This document shows, piece by piece, positions 31,790 to 43,170 of a stretch of DNA of 64,000 nt. The DNA comes from Macrothele yani (lineage: Eukaryota > Arthropoda > Arachnida > Araneae > Macrothelidae). How positions within the stretch are numbered: position 1 is the stretch's first letter; every line of letters starts with the position of its first letter. The notes under the pieces are model-generated. The model was not told the DNA's origin. It saw only the letters and a list, made by a program, of their open reading frames with translations, and made no database searches. Location: the NCBI GenBank assembly GCA_039090855.1, contig CM077011.1, forward strand, positions 19,469,001 through 19,533,000, read 5' to 3'. The position numbers were made by a program, and so were the translations under genes.

Positions 31790-32943
31790 ATGTCGCGGAT
31801 GAGGACGAGACAACTATACGAACATTTGACAGAGTTTGAAAGAGGTAGAATCGTTGTACTCAGAGAAGGTGGTTTATCATACCGTGATACTGCTGCACGC
31901 GTAAGGCGTAACGCACCTACCGCTATGTGTATATGACGTCAATGGACAGCAGAAGGTTCTACGCACCGTCGTGCAGGGTCTGGAGCTCAAAATCGCACGA
32001 CCGAGCTGGAAGACATGCATTTGCAACGCATGGCAGTGACGTCGCGCACAACACCATCCACGAAACTTGCGCAGCAATGGAGTTTGGTCACACATCATCC
32101 GATGTCCACAAGCACTGTTCGTCACCGATTGCAGCACAGAGGCTTCGTTTCTCGCCGTCCATTGCTGCGACTTCCCTTGACTCTGAACCGTAGGCGCCAG
32201 CGATTGCAGTGGGGCCGCCAACGTCAAAACTCTGAACCGTAAGCGTCAGCGATTGCAGTGGTGCCGCGGACGTCGAAACTCTGAACAGTAGGCGCCAGCG
32301 ATGGCAATGGTGTCGCGAACGTCGAAACTAAGGTGCTGAATGGGAGTATATTGGGTTTTCGGACGAGTCCAGATTTAATCTAATGCATCACGACGGCGAA
32401 TACTTGTACGCAGATACCGTAGTGAATGGTATCGGGAAGGCTGCAGCGCCATACCGGTCCCAAGCCGAGCGTGATGGTCTAGGGCGGTATTGTGTTTCAT
32501 TTATGCACTCGCTTACTACGTATCAGAGACACATTGAACAGTCAACGCTACATCACGGAAGTATTGGTAGCTGAACTTCTACTCTTCCTTCAGACGGTCC
32601 CGAGAGCCGTCTTCCAACAAGATAATGCTCGACTCCATGTTGCTCGTATATTTAAAACGTACTCTGTGCGCATCAAGTCGCTTGTCATCCCTCGCCTGCT
32701 CGCTCGCAAGATTTGTCGTCTACAGAGAACGTCTGGGGTGTCATAGCGCAACGACTGGCTCCCATGGCCATGGCTCCTGTCACAATCAACAAATTGTGGA
32801 TGCGTGTAGAAGCAGAACGGAATGCAATACCGCAGACGACCATCCAAACTCTGTTTCATTCAATCCCACGGCGTGTGGGGTCGGTTATCACCGCCCATGG
32901 TGGATTTATTTATTACAAATGCTTTGGCCATCCTCATCACTAA
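31790..32943 (+). pseudogene. Tc1-like transposase with internal triplication
   Basis: The ATG at 31790 begins the N-terminal HTH (LTEFERGRIVVLREGGLSYR, DTAARVRRN). STVRHRLQHRGFVSRRPLLR follows. GFSDESRFNLMHHDG carries the first Asp in a second frame, QRYITEVLVAELLLFLQ and AVFQQDNARLHVARI carry the second Asp, and STENVWGVIAQRLA carries the Glu in a third frame (32713-32943). Frameshifts, a TGA near 31934-31936 and a 49-bp triplication before the first Asp make it non-functional. Confidence 0.8.
32180..32326 (+). repeat. 49-bp tandem triplication inside a transposase gene
   Basis: Units start at 32180, 32229 and 32278, each beginning ACTCTGAAC and containing CAGCGATTGCAGTGG or a close variant. 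In related elements this segment (RRRQRLQWCRERR type) occurs once. The units differ at several bases, so the duplication is not recent. Confidence 0.85.
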
Positions 32944-33060
32944 CCAGTACGCAATTGTGGTCGTTTGTAGCTGCTTGTACCATAACTAATCACTCCCATA
33001 AATTTCATCGTGATTGCTTGTTACTTTCTCCGTGATGCAATTTTTATTAACAGCAGTGTA

Positions 33061-33412
33061 GTTATGACGTTTATTGTACTATTTACATGAACAGCGCCCA
33101 TTCACATAAAATGCAGTTATTGAGCAGTTGTTGTATTTAATTTAATTTCATTCTCTTTTAGAAAAATTTTTAACGGATTGTGTCCAGAACTTAACAATAT
33201 CTGGGAACTTAATATCAGAGCAATCACCAGGATACCGGCGATCCCATTTTGTCAAGAGGAAGTGATTAATTAGTATGCAGTACAACAGCATTGTAACCAA
33301 ATTGACGACATGTTTTCATATACCATTTTTGATGCTATACAACTTACCCAAGAGTACATACCATGTACAACACTTCGATGTAACGAAAATGAGTGACAGA
33401 AGGAGTTATTTA
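33061..33412. other. No gene recognised
   Basis: AT-rich spacer between a Tc1-like element and a SINE. Confidence 0.4.
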
Positions 33413-33637
33413 TTTATTTTGGGGGGCGGGGGAGGTTTAACGAGACCATCGTGAGCAACTCAATGGGCTGTAAGCAGTCACCCGTCCTTAATTTATGGTC
33501 ACTGGTTCCAGGGAAAGGAGAGAACCAGTACCCTAAGACAAACACAACATTCATGTCTCACCGGGATTTAAATCCGGTACCATCATGGACGAATGGTCAG
33601 AAGCCAGCACTTAGACCACTGCACTACCGGAGTGGCA
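33413..33637 (-). repeat. tRNA-derived SINE, family B
   Basis: The minus strand has a diverged head (B box GGATTTAAATCCCGG-like), the AACCAGTGACCAT region and GTTAAACCTCCCCC. The A-rich tail is the T-rich 33407-33420. The target duplication is not clear. Confidence 0.75.
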
Positions 33638-33745
33638 ACGGAAGTAGTCGAAACTATTGTTAAAAGTTCTTGAATGCTGCTCCATGAAGAGACACAACAA
33701 TAGTTAATTTAATTATTACTCAACAATATTCATGTTTCACTAAAC

Positions 33746-34953
33746 CAGTGTTTCGCAACCGCCGGTCCGCGAGAGACTGGTGAATTTATTTAATTTTCTT
33801 TTGAATCGAAATGGAGTCGAAGTAAAAGGAAATCTAGATCTTAATTTTTTTGGACACCTGTCGCGGAAGATTAAAGGAAGCTTTGGTGTGTGGATCGCTA
33901 ATCTCTTCACAGAATATCTGCAGGCTAACCCACCAGGAAAAGGAAAGTTTTGTTAAACTTCCTTCTGATACCGATATTCAGATTCAAATCTCTGACTCAG
34001 TTTTTGAGATATGGTAGGGAAAGAATATCCAAGTCTGAGCGACAAGGTTACTGGTAAACTTTTCGACAGCGTATTTGTTGCCAGGAAACGTTTTCAGCAG
34101 TTTCGGCAACCAAAGCAAATGATTGCGATTATTAACGAGAAGCAGCAGCAACAGATGTCGCATTGACCCCAGAAAAAAACGATATTAAAAGTAAGGAGAA
34201 TATTGTGTATAACGTAACCCTTTTTCGTGTGCGTGATGGATGTTACGCTACGTCTAAAACAATGACTAAGGAAATATTAAGCTAAATGAGATTACGATGC
34301 AATAGTTCCTAATTAAGCTTTTACTACCAGCGAAAACATATACAGAAGTCGGACGTACGATAACCTTTTATTGGTCCACGACGAATGATGACATTCACAA
34401 TATAGCACTGCTAATATTACAATTCACGTATCTCTTAACAGCGATCGAACATCTCCACCACACACACACATACATTAAGCAACTGCTGTATCGTTCTTTT
34501 TATCTATCGTTATTATCACATTCATACGTCACTCACTCTGACTTCAATTGTGTTGCCAACCTCATTCTTGTGAGAGAGATTATATCACGTTAAGTTTGGA
34601 GAGTGTAAAGGATGACAAACTCAAATTTACATAAGGAAAGCAACTATAAATGAAAGCTATTTTAGAATATACGTCACATGTGGTATATTTATTATAGATT
34701 GTATTTATTAAACATTAAACGATATTAGCATATTAAATTGTATTAGTTGTAAGTAGGTGACATGGAATAATCTGGTATATAAATTATGGATTGTACTCAG
34801 TGTTATCATATAGAATATTATGAGACTAAATGCTCGAAAATAGCCTAAAGATTTTGTTTAGGCATTGCCGGTACGCGAAAATTTCCCCCCGGTCCGCGAA
34901 TGTTTCCCCAATGTTTTGTCGGTCCTCGAATTCAAAAAGGTTCGGAACCACTG
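33746..34953 (+). mobile_element. hAT element relic
   Basis: The left end CAGTGTTTCGCAACCGCCGG and the complement of the right end, CAGTGGTTCCGAACCTTTTT, are hAT-type inverted ends. The flanking 8 bp (CACTAAAC and CATGAAAT) agree at five positions, as in an old duplication. Between about 33930 and 34110 the plus strand, across frames, encodes FVKLPSDTDIQIQISDSVFE, then an IW.GK.YPSLS-like stretch and LLVNFSTAYLLPGNVFS, resembling the hAT dimerisation domain. Subterminal GGTCCGCGA motifs occur near both ends. Confidence 0.65.
34502..34678 (+). repeat. Dispersed repeat, copy 1
   Basis: It matches 56062-56238 in the same orientation at roughly 90 percent identity by eye. It begins ATCTATCGTT and includes ACGTCACTCACTCTGAC, TCTTGTGAGAGAGA and GAATATACGTCACA. 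It lies inside the hAT relic here but next to a composite element there, so it is a separate mobile sequence or part of an LTR-like unit. Confidence 0.7.
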
Positions 34954-35518
34954 CATGAAATATGGCCGAATATTATTTCACCACATTTTACATAAACGTA
35001 CCAATTTCTCATTCCACCTACAGCTCACTGTCAGGAATGAGTAAACCTTATTATTTGCTGTTACCATTTAATTCCCCTTCGTATGTACCTGACTGTGACT
35101 CGGTGTGGTCGTGCGTGTCGCAAATAAGTGTAATGTGTTGCACGTAAATAAATGTATATTGCTGAATCACTCTTTTTATTTCACACCCACAAAGATCTGG
35201 ACATGCGAAAGGAGCATAACATAAACTTTCTAGAAAGAGTACCAGGGCAATCTCAATTTTTTCATTTTTTCACGGCTTTCTCTTAACTTAGATGTTTTTC
35301 ACGTTCAGATCATTGATGATTAGCGCTGTAAGCTGACAAACTGTCGATTGGCTGTCATTTCTCACCATATGAATTTTTTTCATTTCACGAATGAATCGCC
35401 CTCAATGATTCAGAGATGCCGATTGTTTTCCGAAGGCCAAATAAAATTACAAAAAAATATCGTGTATTTTTTTTCTTAAAAATAATTTCTTTTTTCAGTG
35501 AGGAAACTTTGTCACATA
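34954..35518. other. No gene recognised
   Basis: Unassigned AT-rich sequence. Confidence 0.4.
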
Positions 35519-35522
35519 TTAA

Positions 35523-36198
35523 GGTGGTTCCACCTAAAATATCTGCTTTACGTTTGCAATGGTAAAATTTCTTTACATAATTTCTTCACAATTATTGTAA
35601 CCCTAAGGGTGAAAATTTGCACATAGATTAAACTTAACTTTAAGTTATATCATGGTATACTTAATACTTTCTAAAACATGACCATAATTATATTAAAAAT
35701 CAATCATTTTTTTTAGTAATGTTCAGATCTCTTAACAGATGGCGCAACCGGTACATTGATGACGTCGGTAGACAAATATATGTTGTATTGCTTAATTATG
35801 GTTATATTTTAGCAAGTATTAAGTAACCCATACCATAACTTAAAGTTAGTTTTATCGAAGTGCAAATTTTAATCCTTCGGAACACATTTAATTGCCGCCC
35901 CGGTGGCGCAGTGGTGTAAGGCGCTGGCCTCTGATCATTCGTCCGTAAGGGGTCCGGGTTCGAATCCCGGTCGGGCATGGATGTTGTGTTTGTCTTACGG
36001 CACTGGCTCTCTCCCTTCCCTGGAACCAGTGGCCCTAAATTAGGGACGGGCGACTGCTTATAGCCCATTGAGTTGCTCACGGTGGTCGTTAAACCTCCAA
36101 TCAAAAAAAAAAAAAAAAAAAACATTAATTTGCGAAGAAAATATGTAAAGACATTTTACCATTGGAAACATAAGTCAGAGATTTTAGGTGGAGCCAAC
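35523..36198. mobile_element. Long-TIR MITE flanked by TTAA, carrying a family B SINE
   Basis: Inverted arms of about 190 bp (35523-35712 against 35800-35890 plus 36123-36198) share CCACCTAAAAT, CCAATGGTAAAAT, AAAATTTGCAC and CTAAAACATGACCATAATTA. TTAA flanks both ends (35519-35522, 36199-36202), the piggyBac-type target. A SINE splits the right arm. It is related to the element at 38699-39302 over the inner parts of the arms. There is no coding capacity. Confidence 0.75.
35894..36122 (+). repeat. tRNA-derived SINE, family B, intact copy with poly(A)
   Basis: The head GCCGCCCCGGTGGCGCAGTG, B box GGGTTCGAATCCCGG, body ending GTCGTTAAACCTCCAATC and an A run of about 19 are all present. Flanking ACATTTAATT and ACATTAATTT are the probable target duplication. 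It is the cleanest copy in the window. Confidence 0.9.
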
Positions 36199-36202
36199 TT
36201 AA

Positions 36203-37662
36203 CAGTTACCCTGAATGATTTTTTTTGTTCATCCCAATCAATCTTAGGTCTAGGGATTTGCGCTCAGAAAAAGTGCTGCGGTTATGTTACTACGTCCCTG
36301 AAAAGGAGATCAGTGCGATATTTAATCGCGGTTATAAATAATAGCAAATGTTACTTAAAACTGGTACGCATGCGATCTCTAATAAAGTCCCTAATAAGTT
36401 GTGCGTAAAATCTAATAGTTATCTGTAATATTTTTGTCACATGACCAACAAACAGCTCGTACGTTATGGCGCCACAATGTGAAATCCCAGAGGTACTTAG
36501 CAGTGAAATCAAGCATAAAAGAGAATATAAAGAGGTACAACTCATGATTTATACTAAAGCGCTGTATTGTCGGACTTGAAACTACGTTATCAAAGGTTAG
36601 AAAAGCAGAATTACGGAGAGTGTTGTTGCTCTTGAAACAAAATAAGAAATAAACTTAAGCTTTTACGGCTACTGTTACACAGCATTAGTTTTGTATTTGA
36701 TGCAATGTTCTATTGAGATCTTCGGAGCGAACCGGTTTTCGCTAATCTTGAAGAGGGATTTATACAAAGACAGTACAGGAGCGTAGACTGGTAAACGTAA
36801 TGCTAGCGATTCTGAAACGACGGGAATCAATTGAACATGCAGCGCCATCTGTGAATGAGGGAATTTCGTGGTGAACAGATATACATCACAAAGCAAAACT
36901 GTCTGATTCAATTCACAATGCAGTGCAGATATTACTCAGAAGGAATGTTTGTGTTCAAACCAAGAAATTTATAGATCAAATTGCAATTAGCAAGTTCCGA
37001 CATCCGACTAAAACCAAAACGAAGCTAATAAACAAGAAAATACCAGGTTATATCAAGGACGCCCATATACACAGAGAAGAAAAAAAAAAAAAAAAAAAAC
37101 AGAAATTGTCTACTAATAAGTAATCTACCATTTCATCGTAAAAGCAATTATTTTAAATAACAAAATATTAGAGATTTAGAAATTCAATACCCGCGCTCAA
37201 ACACGCCAACACATTAGCTACTCCCTATAACGGCTGTTTTTAGTATATGCCAGAAGCACGGTGCGCTTTTCCAGTCTATTCTCCTCTAGTATTTCGATTT
37301 ATCTCTGGGTCTCCTGGTCCGTGGACATATGTAAGTATCGCGCATTGTCAAGGCAGTCTAGAAAATACAAGGCCATGATATTACAGTGATAAGTCCCTCC
37401 GTTTTTGATGTCACTCACATGTTACACGGACTGATACGTCTCTGTCATGCTTGAAGTCACACATGATAGCGTTGGAAACCAATCGGAACCCTTGGTTTCC
37501 CGTTGACGTCACTAAAAGATAGACTTCGTCTCTTTAATGCCATGGCCTTGTACTTTCTACACGGCCTTGGAATAGTGCACTTCCGATTTTAAACTCAAGT
37601 ACTGGGTTTCTGTTGCCGAAACGGCATCATTAAATGAAGTTCTTAAGTCATGGAATAACAAG
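36203..37662. other. No gene recognised
   Basis: Short frames without resemblance, and an A run at 37080-37100. Confidence 0.4.
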
Positions 37663-39673
37663 TTAGTAAAATCATGCAATGCATTGATTATGATACGCTT
37701 TCCAACATACTAGAAATCATTACTCAAGTTATTACTCAAGTTAGGAGGAAAATGGCTGTGGAATAAATCTCACTCCTGTGCCCTGACCTTTGATCCCATT
37801 TCGATGATATTCAACAGAATTGGTTCAGTATACCTCCGAAATAACATTATAAGGTTTTGTCGCAATCGAAGCAATTTTACATAAGTTATGTTGCATAAAG
37901 GCTATGGAATAGTTCCCGCTTCTGTGTCCTAACCTTTGACCCCATTTCGCCCATTTTTAATTAGATTTGTCCCCAGGCAAGCCCCTACAACATACTAACA
38001 TTTCATCTAAATCGAAACATTTTTACGTAAGTTATGACGCATAATGGCGATGGAAGGGATTCCGCTCCTATCTCCTGACCTTTAACACCCATTTCGCCAA
38101 TTTTCAATAAAGCTTATCCCCAGGTGGTCTCCCACCACATACTAAAATGTCATCAAAATCGAACCTTTTTTACGTTAGTTATGACGCATAAGAGTAGTGG
38201 AATGGATCCCGCTCTTGTGTCCTGACTTTTGACTACATTTTGTACACTTTCAATATGGTTCCTTGTCAGGTGTTCCCCTACTACATACTAAAATGTCATC
38301 GAAATCGAACAATTTTTTCGCGCGTTATGGTGCGGACGAACATACGCACACAACGCGTGACGTAATGAGGCAGATGGGAATCGCCAGCATTTGCTCTCAA
38401 GAGTGTGACGTCATAAAACTTTAATAGGATCCACACACAACGCGTGACGTAATGAGACAGATGACGTGACCGCGCGCCAACATCTAATGGGACGACGCAA
38501 TGACACTACACTAAAAACGTGGTAATTCGGGGTGGTTATTCAATACACTAAACGAATTTTCCTAAAGTCGAGATCAAGCTAAATCGATTTCTAGTACCAG
38601 AAAACGGTAGGTTTACGACTAACGGTAGGTTTACGATCAAACTCCTTAGAGCCGTTTTCAAAATAAAATATACATACATACAAGAATTGCTCCTATAAGG
38701 TGAACGTCAAGCAATTTTGCTTCCTGTACTTCGAATGGAAAAAATTATATACACATTTTCTTACAACTGAATGCGTTCCCAAGGATAAAAATTTGAACAT
38801 CGATTAAAATATCTTCATTTTATAACTTGGAATACTTTATATTTTCTAAAACATAACCATAATTATGCAATCCAACATTTGTTTGTCTACTGACGTCATG
38901 AAAATACATTTCCCGCCATCTTTTTCCTGGACAAATAATGCGTTCACAAGGATGAAAATTTGAACATTGATTAAAATAGCTTCATTTTATAACTTGGAAT
39001 ACTTAATATTTTCTAAAACATAACCATAATTATTAAATCCAACATTCGTTTGTCAACTGACGTCATCAAAGTACAGGTCGCGCCATCTTTTTCTGGTTTC
39101 AACACCACCAAACGGAAAGTTATTGATTTTTAATATAATTATGGTTATGTCTTAGAAAATATTAAGTATTCCAAGTTATAATATGAAGTTATTTTAATTG
39201 ATGTTCAAATTTTAATCCTTGGAAACTCATTAATTGTGAAGGAAATGTGTACAAACGTTTTTCCATTGGAAGTATAGGAAGCAAAATTACTTGACGTCCA
39301 CCTTAATAATATGAGATAAGGGCGATGGAATGGATCGCAATCCTATGTCCTGACCTTTGACCCCATTTCGTCCATTATCAACAGGGTTCGTCCCTAGTTG
39401 GTCCCCTACCACATACTAAAATTTCATCGAAAGCGAACCATTTGTACGCACGTTATAACGCATAAGGGCAATGGAATGCATCCCGCTCCTATGTTCTGAC
39501 CTTTGACCCCACTTCACCCATTTTCAATAGGGTTCGTCCTCGGGTGGACCTCTACCACATACTAAAATTTCATAGAAATCGAACCGTTTTTACGCCAGTT
39601 ATCGTGCGGACAGACGGACGGACGGAAAAAGCTGGATCATATACGCTCCTTCAACCTACGGTTGGAAAGCGTA
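37663..39673 (+). mobile_element. Composite element with about 120-bp tandem repeats, copy 1
   Basis: The order is: end block with TACGCTTTCCAAC (37694-37706), about five tandem units of about 120 bp (each with CTGACCTTTGACCCCATTTC, CATACTAAAATTTCATCGAA and a TTATG.CGCATAAGG block), then a core with ACACAACGCGTGACGTAATG twice. After this come an inserted TTAA MITE (38699-39302), about 2.5 more units, a GACAGACGGACGG run and GTTGGAAAGCGTA (39661-39673). The copy at 54623-56055 has the same order in reverse orientation and, without the MITE, nearly the same length (about 1.4 kb). The right end on the other strand reads ...ATTTTACTAA in both copies. No coding capacity was seen. Confidence 0.75.
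38699..39302. mobile_element. Long-TIR MITE with internally duplicated left half
   Basis: The ends GGTGAACGTCAAGCAATTTT and, reversed, GGTGGACGTCAAGTAATTTT are inverted, with TTAA on the right and TATAA on the left. The left half contains two direct copies of about 170 bp (about 38768-38935 and 38940-39110), both with ACTGACGTCAT, CGCCATCTTTTTC and CTAAAACATAACCATAATTA. It is inserted in the composite element and so younger than it. Confidence 0.75.
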
Positions 39674-41081
39674 AAAAAAGATAAAACAGCTTTTGACAGG
39701 ACGCTTTCAAAACTGATTTTCGTTTTTGCTGTTTGGGAAGGTAATTCTGCAGTCATGTAATCGATGACGTCACTACTATATTCTGTGGGACGCGTTCACT
39801 AGTGTAGACAAAGGTGTCTATAATCATCCGACCGATGAGTATAATATATGATGACAGATTTTTTTATTAAAGTATCTGCAGATGTCTGACCACATTTGAC
39901 AGAAACATTCTATTCCTACCAATAAAGGTTTATTAAATGATCACAAAAATTTAATCTGTCAAAGGGATTTGCTTCGTTTCTCTGAAGAAATGAAGTACGT
40001 TTTCCATATTTCTGTCGTAAGTAAACTAGAAAGCGTTATCAGCTTACAGAAGTTTCGAAAACGAACGTATAAACATAACATTGAAGCAGTTTAACTCGAA
40101 AGTTGAGAAATATATCGCCGTCTTAATACCAAGGGAGTTTATGTTATGAATTTTAATACCGCTCATCTCAAAGGACATTTCATGATGCAGATTCTCACAT
40201 GCTCCTACGTAAACTTTCCGAGATGTCCAATATTTACCTCTCACTGCACTCTGCAGATTAATAAACTGCTGATTTAAATAGTTTCAGATCATTTCAGGCC
40301 ACGTTTCACTTATATCCATTTGTAAATGACTGTTTGGAAATGATAATAGTGTTGGATGAAAGGCTCAGGCTTCTGGAAATCCAAGCTTGGAAGTGGCAGA
40401 CTTGGTGGCAACGCAATGGAAATTTGCAGTTCACTGTGTAATTAATATATGTTAAATTTTTCTTGCAGAGAAAACAGAATATTCACCAATAAATAAATCA
40501 GGAAGATATTAAATTCACGAAGGAACTTGCTTTTTCCCTTCGGTATACAAGGGGAGAAACGACATATGTAGTGGATTTACTTCGCTCTCAAGATATATAA
40601 AACGTTTGATTGCTCCAAATTGAAAATAATTACAACCAGAACTACCTGATAGAGTTGCTGTAACATTTTCAGAGTAACCGAGACTAACTAAAGAAGCAAA
40701 TGCAATTTATGGCACGAACATTTAATAACAAAATATACACCGAAATATAATTTATATTCTCCAACGAACTTCTTCAAGACAACTCAAAACAACGTTTTGC
40801 GTCACCACGCATTCGCACGCTCACTTGAACTATCTCAGTTTTAACGTAAGTTCTGACATCAGCTCTGACGTCAGCACGGCAGGCCCACTTCACTAAGTAG
40901 GTGTGCAGCTAGTTCGGCATCTTAGTGATGCGCAGCAACAATGGTTGTTTCCTACTTCAAGAGACGGAATGACACATTGAAAACGCATTGCTGTACATGC
41001 CAAACGAAATCATCAGTAGTTTATAAAGCACATCTTTTGACGAAAGGCAAAAGATGTGTTCCTTTTACAGCTATTTTGATT
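39674..41081. other. No gene recognised
   Basis: AT-rich sequence without recognisable coding or repeat structure. Confidence 0.4.
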
Positions 41082-41180
41082 TCATTACGAGGTTTATCGA
41101 CCTCCAAGAGCAACTCTGGACAATAGGTGATCGTCCGTCCCAAATAGGAGACGTTTCCGGTGATGGGGTAGAGCTAGTGC
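41082..41180 (-). repeat. Degenerate family B SINE tail
   Basis: GAGGTTTATCGACCTCCAAG, the GAGCAACTCTGGAC..AGGTGATCGTCCGTCCC region and GTAGAGCTAGTGCAA parallel the 3' half of family B. The tRNA head is missing. Confidence 0.45.
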
Positions 41181-41378
41181 AACCAGGCTAGCACACCATT
41201 CCCTCATCTAGTACTCGAGACAAGGCTTCAATATGTCTGGCGAACGCCTCAGACCACTCGGACATGAGAGCTGCCTTTGTTTTGAGTTGTGCTGAAGACG
41301 TTCGATGGAGAATATAAACCATTTTATATCGAATCATTGTACACACCATCAGAACTCTTAACCGTGTTTTGTAGCTGA

Positions 41379-41969
41379 TAACGAAGTAAATTTCACCGTC
41401 ATTTTTGGTCCACGCAGGGAATCGAACCCGAGTCCACTTATTCCAGGACAAGTCGCTCAACCAACTGAGCTACGCAGACGTTCGTTCTGGCTGCTATCTG
41501 CCTTTATGTCGTGTGCGTCCTGCGGGGCAGGCACGTCACATCTCCCCCAGCCCGAAAAAGGGCCGGGGCATGACCCACGGGTCAGCCGTGACCATAAATC
41601 GTTGCAGGCAGCTATCCTCTGTAGAACTTGCACTTGAGAACTCCCAGTCAATCTGGTGTGTGGAATGCAACGTCACACACATTTATTTTTCGAAGCGCTG
41701 GAGAAGGAATCCTCTTATTTTTCTTGTCTCGCGGTGTGCAAAGAACATCTCACCATTGCGAGATCTTTAACGGCCGGGTCATCCGGGAAGTTCGGGCGCC
41801 ATTATAACGAAGTAAATTTCTCCGTCATTTTTGGTCCACGCCGGGAAACGAACCCGGGTCCACTTATTCCGGAACAAGGCTATCTAACAACTGAGCTACG
41901 CAGACGTGGTTTTCGCAGCTATCTGCCTTTATTTCGTGTGCTTTCTACAGGGCAGGCACGTCACAAGCT
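41379..41969 (-). repeat. tRNA-related repeat, family A, dimer
   Basis: Two tRNA-like modules (about 41411-41482 and 41839-41908) with the complete body between them are read on the minus strand. Both have the TAACGAAGTAAATTTC junction on their plus-strand left side. The second has GGGTTCGTTTCCCGG in place of the usual B box. It is inserted in the left terminal repeat of the Penelope-like element; AGC(T) at both junctions may be a short duplication. Confidence 0.8.
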
Positions 41970-42084
41970 CCTTTGCATTATTTGTATACATGCCAAATGC
42001 GCGTGTGTGAAGTTTTGGAGCAACACCTTGCCATGCTGTTGCATTGTGGGTGATTGCTTTCGGCTATATAACCACGGTGCTTCA

Positions 42085-42136
42085 CCCTCACTGTCCTGAT
42101 GACAAACCCATAGTGGGTTTGAAAGATCTTGCTATT
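42085..42136 (+). ncRNA. Hammerhead-like motif, left repeat
   Basis: CTGATGA (42096-42102) and GAAA (42121-42124) are joined by a stem II of seven pairs (AAACCCA with TGGGTTT, loop TAG). AGATCT after GAAA can form a two-pair stem III. Stem I pairing is weakened here compared with the right copy. Confidence 0.45.
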
Positions 42137-42237
42137 GTTTTTAGCTGGCTTTAATTGTAAATAAAAGTATCGTCTTTTAAGTGTTGCAATTATTTTCATT
42201 ACTAATCGTGTCTCGACAGCATTAAGAATCCTATGTA

Positions 42238-42440
42238 TGACTTTTTCAAATACTCTCCCTGGCACACTCAGCAGGCTGATGCTACTATAGTTCTTGTATT
42301 CAGACTGATAACCTTTTCTCTAATACAGAGGTACAATGACAGGACCCCTCCAATCTTGAGGGCCATTTCTAACTCCCAGCACAACTGGATATTACAGTTA
42401 ACCAGTCTATTACGGTGTCACCGCAATATATCAACATTTT
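42238..42440 (-). pseudogene. LINE reverse transcriptase fragment
   Basis: On the minus strand WRGPVIVPLY (about 42350) is followed, after a frameshift, by EYKNYSSISLLSVPGRVFEK and VIHR. This matches the start of the RT domain of RTE/craniate-type LINE proteins (IIVPLYK...NYRGITLLSVPGK). It abuts the terminal repeat of the Penelope-like element at CATACATAGG, so that element may have landed in this LINE relic. No other part of the LINE is visible nearby on this strand. Confidence 0.6.
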
Positions 42441-42639
42441 AGCAGTTATGTCATCTATTCCTGAAAGAAATGTACATCCGAAGCAGCAAATAAAAAGGTA
42501 TAATTAAAATAGGCAACGCGTAAGTCACAAGTCAATAAGAAAAATAATTTATGTCTTCTGGCGGAAAAACTGCGAACAACTTACGATACACGATGCACGA
42601 TATGTTTTAGGTAACGAATGTAACCAGTTCCAATACGAA

Positions 42640-43170
42640 TTGTGACCTACTACAAAGGTGAGACATATGTCAAAGCGACAAAGTTGCAGCGATAAATTCC
42701 GTCGCTGTAGCTCAATTGGGAAAGCATTCGGCTGCGAAACAGAAAGATGCGGTTTCAAGCCCAACCACCGGGCAAAATTGTGTTTTGGTATATATATGTG
42801 CGCTCGAACGTAAAACTGGTTTACTGGCCGTTAGGTTCTACGAACAATGTGTGATGTTCCTTTTAACACATCGTCTGGAATTAATGAGAATTATTTCTTA
42901 GCTTCGAAATAATATGTGGTACGTCTTCCACATATCGTTTAGAATTAGTGAGAATTTCTTCTACAGAGAGTTGGTTATTTCAAGCATTGTTTACCGGCTG
43001 ACCCGGGAACTGATTCCATCCAAGCCCTTTCTGTGACGTACTACAGAGGGAAAGCAGATGCGAATACCGCAAAGTTGCAGCGATAAGTTCCGTCGGTGTA
43101 GCCTAATTGGGAAAGCATTCGGTTCTGGAGCAGAAAGATGCGAGTTCGAGTAATGCCACCGGCAAATTTG
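42640..43170 (+). repeat. tRNA-related repeat, family C, dimer
   Basis: tRNA-like modules at about 42702-42775 and 43091-43163 have GTAGCTCAATTGGGAAAGCA (second copy GTAGCCTAATTGGG) and B-box-like GGTTTCAAGCCC or GAGTTCGAGTAA. Each is preceded by a leader with GTGACGTACTACAGAGG or its relic and GCAAAGTTGCAGCGATAA. The body between them has GCTCGAACGTAAAA, ACTGGCCGTTAGG, GTGTGATGTTCC and CCGGCTGACCCGG. These blocks occur in the same order in family A, although the tRNA-like part differs. Confidence 0.7.

Larger units (their letters stand above)
31548..33058 (+). mobile_element. Tc1-like DNA transposon
   Basis: The inverted ends share CTGCTGTTAATA (left AACTGCTGTTAATATAAATT; right, on the other strand, CACTGCTGTTAATAAAAATT) and are flanked by TA at 31546-31547 and 33059-33060. 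Length is 1511 bp, with a decayed transposase on the plus strand. Confidence 0.85.
41323..42237 (+). repeat. Left terminal repeat of the Penelope-like element
   Basis: Collinear with the right repeat except for the family A insertion (41379-41969). The sequence on both sides of that insert (TTTTGTAGC...TTTGCAT) rejoins exactly as in the right repeat. It ends at CCTATGTAT near 42237. Confidence 0.8.
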
